64,000 bases of DNA from Druceiella hillmani (lineage: Eukaryota > Arthropoda > Insecta > Lepidoptera > Hepialidae): NCBI GenBank assembly GCA_039881145.1, contig JAYKKI010000090.1, positions 8,597,501 through 8,661,500 of the forward strand, read 5' to 3'. This document shows, piece after piece, positions 23,610 through 34,489 of the stretch. Below the pieces are notes generated by a model, which saw only the letters and a list, made by a program, of their open reading frames with translations, was not told the DNA's origin and ran no database searches. The stretch's first letter is position 1, and each line of letters begins with the position of its first letter. The translations under genes were made by a program, and so were the position numbers.

Positions 23610-23990
23610 GTGGATGGTCCGACAAACAAAAATGGGAAGTAGTTGGGATCATTTGGAACATATTTGCCTTAAGAACTATTAATCTAAGTCTTACCGGTTT
23701 TTTTATATCATTTTTTACTTTTTTTCAGAAATTCCAAAAAATCAACTCTTTTGACTTCATAAATTTTTATGTATTATTTCTTAAATCCAAAGTATTATGT
23801 ATTCCTGATATAAAAACAAACATATATGTCTCAATATATGTCTTTTAAAATTATGAAATCAGGTAAACAAATCTAACACCTTAACTGTCCACGCGCACTA
23901 CAAAAAACAAAAAGCATTTAGGAATTTCTAATGGTTGCAAAAACTGCACCATTCAATTTCTTTACAACGATGTATCATATATCATATAAA
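23610..23990 (+). repeat. Left terminal inverted repeat
   Basis: Pairs with 25780-26219. The shared order of blocks runs from GGTCCGACAAAC through TCTTACCGG, TAAATTTTTATG, TAAAATTATGAAATCAGG, AATCTAACAC and AGCATTTAGGAATTTCTAAT. The inner limit is uncertain. Confidence 0.85.
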
Positions 23991-24290
23991 ACTTTACATA
24001 TACTTTACGGCTAAACTAGGTTCATTATTTCTCATGTCTTTATAACTCAGTATTAATTTTCTAAGACTACACAGGTTAACGTCACTTAATATCGGAAAAT
24101 ATGAAGCATGCCTTATTCAGTATTACCATGTATTGAATTAATTTATCTTAACACCTCTCTAAGTACCAAGCACAGTCCTTAACTATGAAGAAGAAGACTG
24201 TGTGTGATTGTAAAAAAAAATATCTACATACCTTTTTTATTACAAATAAGGTAAAAGTATAAAATAAGGTAAAAGTGGTAAGATATAAGT

Positions 24291-25600
24291 TATTAGCCTA
24301 AATTTTGTTCAAAATATGTACCCCTATTTCTTATGCACTTCCGACATCTCCGTCGTATTTCAAGCATTATTTTATGAAGCCGCATCTCTTCCTTCATGGT
24401 ATCAAATGGCGCATTAACTTTTTCAATTAAATGTTCTTTGGTTGTAATCTCAATTTGATACATAAACTCTTTAACTAGTCCCCAGGCATAAAAAATCAAG
24501 AAATGTTAATTCTGGGGACTTCGCGGATCGTACGATTGGTCCAAGTGTTCCTATCTACAAATTAAGGAAGGTTATCGAGATGTTCTCTAATTATTGTTCG
24601 GTAGTATGCAGGAAAACCATTATTTTTATATACAATCGGCCTGACTCCATCTACAATAGGAACATCAGTCATAAGTTCTGGCAGGTCATTCTACAAAAAT
24701 TCCAAATAGTTTTCTCCGTTAAGATTGTCAGGCGAGTAATGTAGATGAACCAAGTGCCTACTGATCACACCTGTCAAACTTTAACACTAAATCGCCTCTG
24801 ATGTGAAGTTGGTCTGATTTTGTGTTGATTCTGGTCTTTGGGAATACATTCACTATATTCCCAAAAATTCTTTTGGGAATATAATGAATGTTGTGTTTAT
24901 TAAAAATCCCTTCACGTATGAATTTTGACTCTTGTCCATCCGTAAAATGCTCTTAAGAAACTAACCGTCTTCAACATCCGCATAAAGCAAGAAGCAGCAA
25001 AATTGTAGCTTAAGTTCTTCATCTCCTTCCATAGTCCTTCTTGAAACTCTGCTGTTATTATGGGCTCTGCCGTACACCAATCTCCTTCCATATTTCTTCA
25101 TCTCCTTCATGAGTCCTAGTAAAAAACATTTCATAAAGTTACGCAATAACAAATCTAAATTCTTTGTGACATATGGAATTAAAACTATTTTTAAACCTAA
25201 AATTCAGCTACATCTATTAAATATGGCATTGTATAAGGTTTGACCTTTAACAACCGTGCTACATGAAACTCTATCCCTAACGATTATTATCTTTTAGATT
25301 TATAAGAGAAGACAAGATCTCATAATTACCTTGCACTGGTATGTATGCCTGCCATCTGCTTGAATAGCTCCTGGTTTCGCAGCAACTTTTTTTATACTGG
25401 TGGTGGAATCGTTATTTAACGCCGCTAAAATTATTTTACCCACAGCGATATTATGTGGTTTTCCGCGGACTCCTGGTTTCCGGTGTTGCAAATTGCTGGT
25501 TTCCCGTAGTCGTCGATATTTATTTACAAAGGTATCATGGCTGGGTAATCTTCTCGTAAGATATAGCTCTTGGTAAATTATGTTTGCTATATTTGTCATA
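24291..25600 (-). pseudogene. Decayed transposase, DUF4817 HTH plus DDE domain (IS630-Tc1-mariner superfamily)
   Basis: Read on the minus strand in pieces. About 25300-25599: N-terminal DUF4817-like helix-turn-helix (IYQELYLTRRLPSHDTF, YRRLRETSN, GVRGKP). About 24890-24960: FTDGQE..IREGIFNKHNIHY, the block with the first catalytic Asp. About 24640-24720: SPDNLNGENYLEFL, a stop, then NDLPELMTDVP. About 24600-24630: KNNGFPAYYRTIIREHLDN, where the family has HDGAPAH, so the second Asp is Asn. About 24490-24525: SPELTFLDF, then a one-base shift in a T run, YAWGLVKEF. The family's third acidic residue is Glu here. The C-terminus (24293-24400) ends RRRCRKCIRNRGTYFEQNL, matching the family's RRR..CI...G.HFE.LL. 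In-frame stops, at least two frameshifts and a palindrome at 24846-24891 make it non-functional. Confidence 0.88.
24846..24891. repeat. Hairpin inside the dead transposase
   Basis: 21-bp arms (24846-24866 and 24871-24891) with one mismatch and a 4-nt loop. The arm contains TATATTCCCAAAA. It interrupts the alignment just after the first catalytic block, so it arose after the transposase was inserted. Confidence 0.85.
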
Positions 25601-25779
25601 AGCTATGTTTGTCACGACCACTACTTTTTACAACATAACGAGATGTAAACCTTCAAAATCAAGATCAACAATACTTTCGAAACATGACAAAACGTAAAGA
25701 AAGCGAAGTCTCGACTAACCAACCAAACAAAAGACTCGTGCAAGTACTTTTTTAGTTGAAGAACGATTTTGTTAGACAA

Positions 25780-26219
25780 TATGAAGTTTTGTGTAATGTG
25801 TGATACACAGATGGAAAGAAGATTAAATGGAGCAGTTTTTTCAAGCATTACAAATGCCTAAATGTTTTTTTTTTTTTTAGTGTGCGTGCAAAGTTAATGT
25901 GTTAGATTTTTTAACCTGATTTCATAATTTTAAAAGAGCACTACTTTTTTTTTTGATTTTACTTGAGACTTATAGGTTTATTTTCAGATAAGAAATATAT
26001 AACAGATCAAGAAAAATTTACATTGGACTTAAGAAATAATTCATAAAAAAATTTATGTAGTCAAAACCGTTGATTTTCGGGAATTTTTTAAAAACAGTTA
26101 AAACAATGATATAAAAAAACCGGTGAGACTTAGGCTAATAGCTTTTAAGGCAAATATGTTCCAATTGATTCCAACTACCTCCCATTTTCGTTTGTCGGAC
26201 CAGCCACCTAACACCCCCC
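25780..26219 (-). repeat. Right terminal inverted repeat
   Basis: Reverse complement of the left end, slightly more complete at its outer edge (a run of six C at 26214-26219 on the plus strand). Its inner part overlaps the expected transposase 5' leader. Confidence 0.85.
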
Positions 26220-26233
26220 TATATATATATATA
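26220..26233. repeat. Short TA tract, right flank of transposon
   Basis: Continuation of the TA tract interrupted by the element. Confidence 0.8.
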
Positions 26234-26795
26234 ACACTCATATCGTTAAATGTAATTTCAATTTACGCATTCGTTCCAAACTCGGCTAAACATAGTTTTC
26301 ACTTAAATTAAGACAATTAAAAGACATTTTTTCTTTGCTTTGTCTAAAAATACTACGGAAAAAAATTATTTAAATTATAAATGCATCTACTTAATCAAGT
26401 CATACATGATGCCTATATACATTATTGTAAACGGAACTAAGTTTTAAAAGTCGATACAAATTCTGTTAAACGTCTACAGACTAATAGATCCAAGGTTTTA
26501 CTTAATACTTGAATAAAGCAAAATTATGAAATGTAGGGAAAAACATTTTGAAAAACAATAGAATATTATCAAATATTCCAGACGTTTTCAATTTTGTGAT
26601 TAAAAACTTTCTATGTTATCTTTGCAATAGAATATATTGTATTCACAAATACTATACAATTTATTAAAACGGATTCGATTGTTCATTGCCGTAAACGACA
26701 TTTACACTAAAAGAGGAAAGCGAGAGGAATATGAAGAAGATTGTTTTATTTGTTACACAATATAGATCTTTTTGAAACTGGTTTAAGGGTTTAGT
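26234..26795. other. AT-rich non-coding stretch
   Basis: Nothing recognisable. Confidence 0.5.
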
Positions 26796-27324
26796 GCTGA
26801 CTGAACATTTGCATTTTACTGCATTACCTTTCTTGCAGTAAAATTCAATTGTTCAGTTAGCAGCTACGTTTTATGAATCGAGCGCCTTTAAAAGCCAATG
26901 GCGGCATATAACTCTAAAGTGGGCGGTGTATGCTAATTAAGGAAAATTATGTTTAAATTTTCTAATTATCCATTGAAAGGTTAGCTTAAGTGGACCGCAC
27001 TTACATTATTATGCAGTATAAACCCTCTAGCTGTACTGTAAGAAAATCAGTAACTGCTGACAAAATATTCGGCACAACTGTGCTCTGGATAAAGATAACG
27101 TGACGGTTCTGAAGTATAAGCCTATATTACGAACGAAACTGATATAACGAACGGATTTTACTCGTCCTGTGAGCATATCACTGTAAGAATGTTTCTGTCG
27201 GTACATGCTGGCTTGCGTGAATATCATGAACGGACTAAAATTAATTCTGATGAAACATTTCAAAAAATTTTCGATTGAAAGCTTACTGAAACAATTATTA
27301 TAAAATTCTTAATATTTATTTCTG

Positions 27325-27438
27325 TTATAGGTGGTTAGTATCCACCCGCATTACCTCACGCTCCGCAACTCTTATTAAGTCTGCTTCTAGATTGAGCTGC
27401 CATTGATGGGTTCCTTCCACACTACTGAGGGTTACTGT
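27325..27438 (-). other. GC-elevated open frame, possible exon relic
   Basis: On the minus strand about 38 codons stay open, including THQWQLNLEADLIRVAEREV followed by MRVDTNHL and a stop. Acceptor-like sites (CCCTCAG) and a GAG/GTAATG donor-like site occur. No family is recognised. It lies inside repeat A copy 2, but I cannot find the same frame in the other copies. Confidence 0.25.
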
Positions 27439-28250
27439 TCACTTTTAGAAATGATTAAAAAATATCTTGGTTCAGTTGTTTCAATACTTTATTCGAACAT
27501 ATCTATGACGTTACTGACGTCGTACTCGTAATTAACTTCATTCTTGTAACTAAACAAATAGTATCAAGGAAGAAAGATTTAGTATTGTCCAATACCAACT
27601 TCAAACCTGCGAAATTATTACACTTCGTTCTGTATTCAGAGATTTTATATAATTTTTATTTATATATTTTCTAAGCATCATAATATGATTTAAAGTTACG
27701 GAAATTCCAGGGTATGAGTTCCATTCCCACTTGACTGCCATTTTTTCTCAATTTATAAATAATAACGCGGTACTTTCCAGAAACGAGGTTTCAATTTAAA
27801 TCAGTTATAAAAAGTCAAGAGTCCGCTTTTAAACTTAAAAAATTAAAATTTTTTAACATAATTTTTCTCTAAAATTTGGCATAGCTTTTATAAGTTAACC
27901 GTCATAAAGAACTAATTGAAAATGTTTCTTCTCTTTAATTTTTAATCTTCATACGTTACTACGATGTGGATACAACATGATTTAATATAAATTTGCAAAT
28001 GTTACACGCTTAGTTTGCTTATGAAAGTTGAATAATATTAATGCTAGGTATCTTTAATTACTTATTACATTAAACATTCGATTCGCTATTAATAAATTTT
28101 TCAATAAACAGCATTGAAATTGTTTCACATTTAATTTGATATATACATTTCATCAAAATATTCAATCATATTGTTCATAGGCTCGTATCGTCTTATTTTC
28201 ATATTTACAAAACCAAAGAAATAAAATTTTATGTGAAAATTAATATTTCA

Positions 28251-28291
28251 TGATGAAAATATAATGAAAATATAATGATGAAAATATAATA
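28251..28291 (+). repeat. Short tandem repeat (GATGAAAATATAAT)
   Basis: GATGAAAATATAAT, GAAAATATAAT, GATGAAAATATAAT in a row. Confidence 0.85.
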
Positions 28292-28934
28292 TACCTTCCG
28301 CACAAATGCATAATGATAATGCAAAAGATTAATTTATTTTATTAAGTAACTTACAATATATATTACTAAGCAGGCCACGTAACCGGTAAATATAACGGAG
28401 TTTTTATGTTATCAACAGCATACTGTATACTCCTCATCGTAAGCGGAATTATTCTACTGATTGTGAGATTATTGCACACTTTGCGTGAACCAATAAACAT
28501 GCACAAACTAATTAGCGGCCCATTCTGCGTTCATCGCCTCCGTTGCTTTACGATTGAGATTACGTTCGCACAATTTGCTCACGCGTCAATTTGTTGTTGA
28601 CGTGGTGGTAATAATATGCCCACGCTTTATGTTATACCACGTATTCACTTTACATATTAATACACTTTGAAATCAACTAAGATGAATTAGAACGAAATGG
28701 TGTTCAAATTTATATTAACCCAATCAGCAATATTATGCGTAAATTTCTTTTAACCAATGAATATTGAACTAAGAAAAACCTTTAATTATTACAAAGTCGG
28801 AGATAATAAAATTTATTAACAATAATATTTTATCTATAAAATAATAATACGCCAAATATCCCTTAAAAACATGACTACATTTGTAGAATATTGTAATTAA
28901 TGGAGATTTTTGGGGTACTAAGACGACATTTATC

Positions 28935-29865
28935 TCATGTGTAGATAAGAGTAAGATATAGAGGCGTTGACACTTTACAAGTAGCTAAGCATTGCAATAC
29001 AAATATTTGACATATTTATTCACGTTTCCAAATGATAATTCGCCGCAAAAATTCCAACTGGATACTCGTATGTTTATTAATAAAAAATCTCCATTGGCTA
29101 TAATTTTGCAAATTTCTTCATGTTCCAAAAAGATATTTTAGGAATAAGTTCCAAGTAGTACTTGCATTTTTAATATTTTATACTTTTCAGTGTATTTCTC
29201 ATTAGATGGTTAATTGAAATCAATTAATTTTTGTGTTTTTCGTTGTTAGTGCTCATGACCTCTTACGTTACTCAGAAAGTCACAAACTAACGAAGAAGTG
29301 GTCTTTAATTGACCTTAATAAATTTATTTATACCTACATACTTATGTGCATGCAAATATATGTAAGTACATACGTACGGACATATCAATATTTTATACTC
29401 TTTTAGTTTCACAGTAGTTGGGCAAAAATATATTATTAAACATACCAAGTATTTTTGCTTAACAATATATGATGCTTATAATTATCTAAATGACGCTATT
29501 GTGGCATTTATTAACTGCTATAGAAGTAAGCTTTTTATTGAGACTTGATAATTTTCCATATTTAATTACTGCTAATAGACAACTTACAAGTGATGAACTG
29601 TCTTCGGAATAATGAAAAATTTAAATTTAAGAGCGATTGGAAATATACTATTAGACATATTTTTTATATTGTTTAATCATTTAAAATATAGTTTTTAAAA
29701 CAATTACAATTTTCTCTTTTTAAATAAATTCTCTTTTTTTCTTTTTATTTTTTTTCTTACATACTTTTTAACCTACCTAGCCTAAGGTTAATTGCTTCAC
29801 GCCTTTGGTTTCCCAAAATGAGTCAAACAAGTACAAACCCCGTGAGGTAGCTCCGTAACATTCAA
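28935..29865. other. AT-rich non-coding stretch
   Basis: Nothing recognisable. Confidence 0.5.
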
Positions 29866-29869
29866 AATC

Positions 29870-30205
29870 CTTTCACAATGTTTCAGTTCTATCACCATAC
29901 TCTCGCCACCAATTGTGACAAAAGTACTCATCAAACAAAGTAGAAAAAACTAAAGTCGGCGAACTACCTATCACCATTAGGGAGTTTCTCTTATCATCTC
30001 TCGATTCCAGCAACATCTTCCTCATAAATGAGGAGTTCCCGTTATCAGCTTCCAGCTTTTTCAACCCTTGTCACTATTTGTGACCACCCCAAAATCGATA
30101 AATCCATTTCTTGTTTAAACAGTTCTGTGGCCACCTTCCAGCTCCATCATTTAGACTTTGACAACCATATGTGATTAAAATACTTATAAAGGCATGTCAA
30201 ATAAG
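29870..30205. repeat. Decayed internally repetitive block
   Basis: The phrases GAGTTTCTCTTATCATCTCT CGATTCCAGC and GAGTTCCCGTTATCAGCTTC CAGC follow one another. AATTGTGACAAAAGTACTCAT recurs in changed form as ATATGTGATTAAAATACTTAT, and TATTTGTGACCACC is a further copy. On the minus strand a 63-codon ATG frame (29873-30064) covers part of it, but I recognise no domain. It may be an old repetitive coding fragment or a satellite piece. Confidence 0.4.
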
Positions 30206-30209
30206 TTTG

Positions 30210-30525
30210 AACTCGGTATAAATTTCCTCAAAAGAATTTGTTATCTCAAAAATTTTAAAGTTCGTCCGGAATCCATTTTCAGGCAATGATCATATTTACA
30301 TGGGATCTTTTTGAAAACATTTCCTTTCAAAGAGAAAAAAAATGGTAAAAATTGGTCAATACGTTTTCACGTTACAGGTGTACATAAATGTAAAAAATGG
30401 GTACGCGTCCTATTGAGAATCTTTTCCATTTTTGAAGTCGGTTAAAATACTAACAAGTCATCGTAGTACGTTCAGTCTATTATGAAAAAAAAAATACACC
30501 GTCGTTGCAAAATGTGCGGTTTTGC
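30210..30525. other. AT-rich non-coding stretch
   Basis: Nothing recognisable. Confidence 0.5.
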
Positions 30526-30529
30526 GAAA

Positions 30530-33500
30530 TCCTTAACTGTTTAATTCTGACAAAACATTTAACATTACCGTCAGAGGTATTACGATCAGCAGCTACGTGT
30601 TATGAATTGAAAACTCTTGCAACATGAAAATATTGAAGGGACCGCCCCAGTAATCCAATACAACATTAAGGTGGGCCCTCGATCCTAATTAAGGAAATTT
30701 ACATTTAATCACTCTGATTATCTGTCAAGTAGCTTAGTTTTAAAGGTAGTGGATAAAGTCACAAACAATTTCACTATTTTGTATATTTCTATAATTTTGC
30801 ATAAATAAGTTTAAAGATGAACTGTTATTGTTTTGTAATAAGAAAGTGATCCATGTTTCTTTCTCTGTAGTTTTGGGTTTAAGTGGTATTTTGAATAAAT
30901 TTTAGAAATTATGCAGTTGTACTTTACAATTACAATAATAATATCATTTTCAGATTTAACTATTTATCCCTACTGTTTGATAAGACGATATTTTTATTTT
31001 CCAAAAGTGTTGTAGACTCTCCTATTTTTAATTTTTCAATTTTTGTTCCTTTCGTTTGTAAAATGTTTACTTAATAAACTTAAAACTAAAATTACATGAC
31101 GATACAAAAATATTCGGCCGCAAGTACCACTCTCAGTTTAAAAATAATCACGTGATACTTTACTAAAAAGTCTATTCAATTTAGATTGCTGCATAAAAAA
31201 TAACGAGTCATCTTTTAGAGCCATTGTGAGATTAAAATTGTATACCATTAATACTTCCCTCGAAATTTATTAATTTCACCATAGTTTTAATATCAAAATT
31301 CTTACAAAGCCGAGTTTAATGTTGTAAATATTGTTGTAATGCTTTTTTTCTGGTGTTAAATATTTATCAAGTTAGAGCAATATTAACATAAAATTCTTTA
31401 ATAAAACGCTGTTAATACATATGCGTATTTACTTGTCGTAAATTGAATAACATAAATGTAAAAAATCCATATTTGTGTATTTTTATAAGTAACACTTATT
31501 TTGCGAAATTCAATTCGTAGTTGACCAGTTTCAGCTTAATTACGTGTTTAAATTTTATCTGTTTACTCAACCAGTTTTATGTTAATTTATTGTTGTTAAT
31601 TTCAATCAATAATATTTATTTGTATTATTGAATTATATAATCGAAAAAATAAAACATTTATATTGAAATTAATATTTCATCACAAAATGTAATATTTGTG
31701 CTTCACTAACAATTAATAGTAATGCAATATGCTTATATATTTCATTAAATACCTACGAAATTAATTTACTAAGCACGCCATAGAATCACAAAGCACAACA
31801 CGACTCTTGTGTCATCAACTGTTTTCCGCGTGTTGCTTGTAAGACGTATTACTTTGCTGATTGTGACATTAGTGCACGCCGCCACGTGAACCTATCAATA
31901 GACACAAAGTAATTCTCAGCTCGTCCTTCTTTCACTGATTCCATTGAGAGTAAGATTACATTTACACAACATGGTTGCACGTCAATTTATTGTTAATATT
32001 TTTGAAATGACCTGTTTACTCTTTACCCTACACTGCGTAATTACTTCGTCTATTAATATACTTTGAAATCAGCTACGGCGAATTGTTAGGATATCGTGTT
32101 CAAATTTTCATCAAGCCACCCGTATGTGTAATATCGTCTTAACACATAGACATTGGATTAGGAAAGCCTATAATTAATGGAAAATCATGGAAATAATACT
32201 GGCAAACTATCATAGTAAATTCAACCCATTGTGAAGAGAGACAAAATATCCTACTCAACATTTCAAATTAGAATATAGTTATCTCTTAATTTGAATATAT
32301 GTTTAAGATGTAAAATGTAAGGTATGGGACTGTTTATTGATTACTGACACGATCCTGAACTTACATTAATTTCATATTAGTCAATCTATTTATTTTGATA
32401 GTATTTTTTGGCTCATAGTTTTGTATTGGTTTAAGCGTTAGGGCACAAGCATGTTGGGGATCTCTTATTTGGTTTAATGAATCGGATGAAAAAATTATTG
32501 ACAATGTATTTGATCTGTCCACAAACGTCTACCTTATCCACTTAAAGCATTTCCAATATATTATATAAATAATATTAATAAGCAATTGCATAAAAAAGAA
32601 ACAAAGTTCATATGGTTTTTCAATTTAAAAAAATCAAGAACAATGCTATGTATTAATAAAATTATATAATCATTCATTCAATGACAGTAGAACTCCCTTG
32701 ACAATAGGATATATGATGACAAAAATATTTTTTTATTTGAACTGGGACAAAATGAAAAATTTTCACAAAAGAAATTATGATAAGGTCTGCACATTTCACA
32801 AACACCTTGTGAAAATAATGGCGCACGTACCAACCACTTTATTAGAGTGTTATTTAAATATTAATCAAAAGTTTTAAATATTAAGCAAAAATAAGGCAAA
32901 GTTAAATTTGTTACATGTATCCGATCCACTGAAACGGTGCAGTAACTCGAACTTTCCTCTCGAAAAATAATTAAATATTAAATGCTTTAGTCAGTAGACT
33001 TAAAACAAACCAAGCTCGTATCTTATGTTGGACTTCAATAACTACCGTCATTTCTTGTGACTTAGTATATTAATTTGAAACAAGCAAATCGTCAAGTTTC
33101 TTGATATAGGCAGGCCTTACCACTGCAGCATCAGGACTGAGGATTTGTTACCTAAAGTTCAATGACAAAGTCTCCGCTTGAGACCCACAGTATTATAACT
33201 AGCAAATAATTAAGTTTCACTGTTAAAGCAGTCAGTACCCCGTAGTGTCAGAATTTGAAGATCGAAGGTCGAATCGAATCATCGCGGTATATTGTCAAGG
33301 GGAGTAAAGACACGTACAAAGGTTCATAAAACATAAGTAAAAATAGTTAATAAATCGTACGCAAGATTTGGATCAATATACGGAACGAGTAAATAAAAAA
33401 ATGAATGGAAAAATATATATACAAGGAATTGTATCAAAATTAGAAAGCAAAAATGTTATATCCACTACCCCTTAAGACAATTTATATATCGCTCGTACCT

Positions 33501-33960
33501 TTAAGGAAATTATAAGTATCGATTCTTTTCATTAATTTTTCCTTATTTAATGATATCACCAATATAGAATGGGATATTTCGATTTTAGATGACTTCGATT
33601 TTATATTATAAAGTTGCACCTCAACTATTAATTTAACTATAAGCAATTTATCTATCTGCAATCTATCTATCTGAAATGAAATTATGGGCAAATCTATATA
33701 CTCCTATCATGTGCCTTTGTTATGTTATTTTACTGCCATAGTTTTTCTTCTTTTCGTACTAAAATTTTCTACTGTTAGACACATAACTCGTAAATTTCTT
33801 CTTCTATTTCCCATACGCTGGTTCTCGCGTGGTTTCAGAGGAAATGTCCAGAGTTAATTGGAATAACTTATAGCAATCTCCTTTGATATTTAATTTCTAT
33901 GGATATCTGAAATTATGAGATATAGAAATAATTTTGCATCCTATCCTCTTTAAGAGAGAT
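30530..33960 (+). repeat. Diverged segmental repeat A, copy 3 (longest)
   Basis: Its left part matches copy 2 (GATCAGCAGCTACGTGTTAT, AAGGTGGGCCCTCGATCCTA). Its core at 31785-31990 matches both other copies (AAGCACAACACG, TTTGCTGATTGTGACATTAG, GTTGCACGTCAATTT). Its right part matches copy 1 (32670 CATTCAATGACAGTAGAACT; 32790 TCTGCACATTTCACAAACAC; 33800 CTTCTATTTCCCATACGC; 33893 AATTTCTATGGATATCTGAA). About 33000-33720 has no counterpart in copy 1 and may be an insertion; 33240-33285 there has a weak B-box-like sequence. Confidence 0.75.
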
Positions 33961-33964
33961 TTTA

Positions 33965-34405
33965 ATATTTAATTAATTTTAAATATTTTTTTTATTAATT
34001 AAAAACATTTAATTATTCCTCATAGGGTTAAATATAAGACGTACTCAGACCTTTTGTATGTTAAGTATATTATCTAACAAATTTTAATATATATTCTAGC
34101 ATTGTTAATGTATTTTGAAATGAAATAATTTGGTTTTCTGAGTAAATTAAAATATCTGAATGTATTTTATTCGTCTTTCAAAAGATATGGCTCTATAAGA
34201 CGAATTTCAGTAAAAGAACGCATGCCAGTGTTCATTTTTGAAGCCAAAATAATTTTTTTCCTTAAATGCTTGAAAAAGTAAAAAATTCACTTAAAAAGTT
34301 TCATCGTAATGTATCTAATAAAATGATACATCGTTAATGATATATCTGATATGATGAAAACTCGATTTCAATAATTTGATACTAAATATTTGTCTTTTAA
34401 TGAAT
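33965..34405. other. AT-rich non-coding stretch
   Basis: Nothing recognisable. Confidence 0.5.
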
Positions 34406-34411
34406 TACGTT

Positions 34412-34482
34412 GGAATCACGGTCACGTCTATTTGAATGACATTGGAATCACGGTCACATCTTTTGGATGTGACCGTGATTCC
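34412..34482. repeat. Direct-plus-inverted triple repeat (17 bp)
   Basis: GGAATCACGGTCACGTC (34412-34428) is repeated directly as GGAATCACGGTCACATC (34444-34460), then as its perfect reverse complement (34466-34482) with a 5-nt loop. This pattern is typical of template switching during replication. Confidence 0.92.
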
Positions 34483-34489
34483 TTTTATA

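Larger units (their letters stand above)
23610..26219 (-). mobile_element. DNA transposon with long terminal inverted repeats and dead DUF4817/DDE transposase
   Basis: The ends are long inverted repeats. From 23614 inward, GGTCCGACAAAC, ATGGGAAGTAGTTGG, GGAACATATTTGCCTTAA and CTAAGTCTTACCGG match the reverse complement of 26203 inward, with about 10 mismatches over the first 92 bp. Weaker similarity continues to about 24.0 and 25.8 kb. The interior carries a decayed transposase on the minus strand. The element sits inside a (TA)n tract, so a TA target duplication is expected but cannot be proven. The right end keeps an outer GGGGGGTGTTAGGTGG (read on the minus strand), while the left end is about 12 bp shorter. 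IS630-Tc1-mariner superfamily by its transposase. Confidence 0.88.
26800..28930 (+). repeat. Diverged segmental repeat A, copy 2
   Basis: Aligns with copy 3 from its left side. 26850-26960 (AGCAGCTACGTTTTATGAAT, AAGTGGGCGGTGTATGCTAA, TTAAGGAAAATTATG) matches 30588-30715. About 27770-27830 (GCGGTACTTTCC, AAAAAGTCAAGAGTC) matches 31150-31210. The core 28400-28590 (GTTATCAACAGC, CTACTGATTGTGAGATTATT, GCTCACGCGTCAATTT) matches both other copies. 28660-28760 (TTAATACACTTTGAAATCAA, GGTGTTCAAATTTATATTAA) matches 32060-32150. A 64-codon ATG frame at 28406-28600 lies on the core but is not open in the other copies, so it is unlikely to be coding. Confidence 0.75.

Noticed and set aside
28406..28600. 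64-codon ATG frame in the repeat A core
   Set aside because: The homologous cores at 21.75 and 31.8 kb have stops in the same frame, so coding constraint is not supported.
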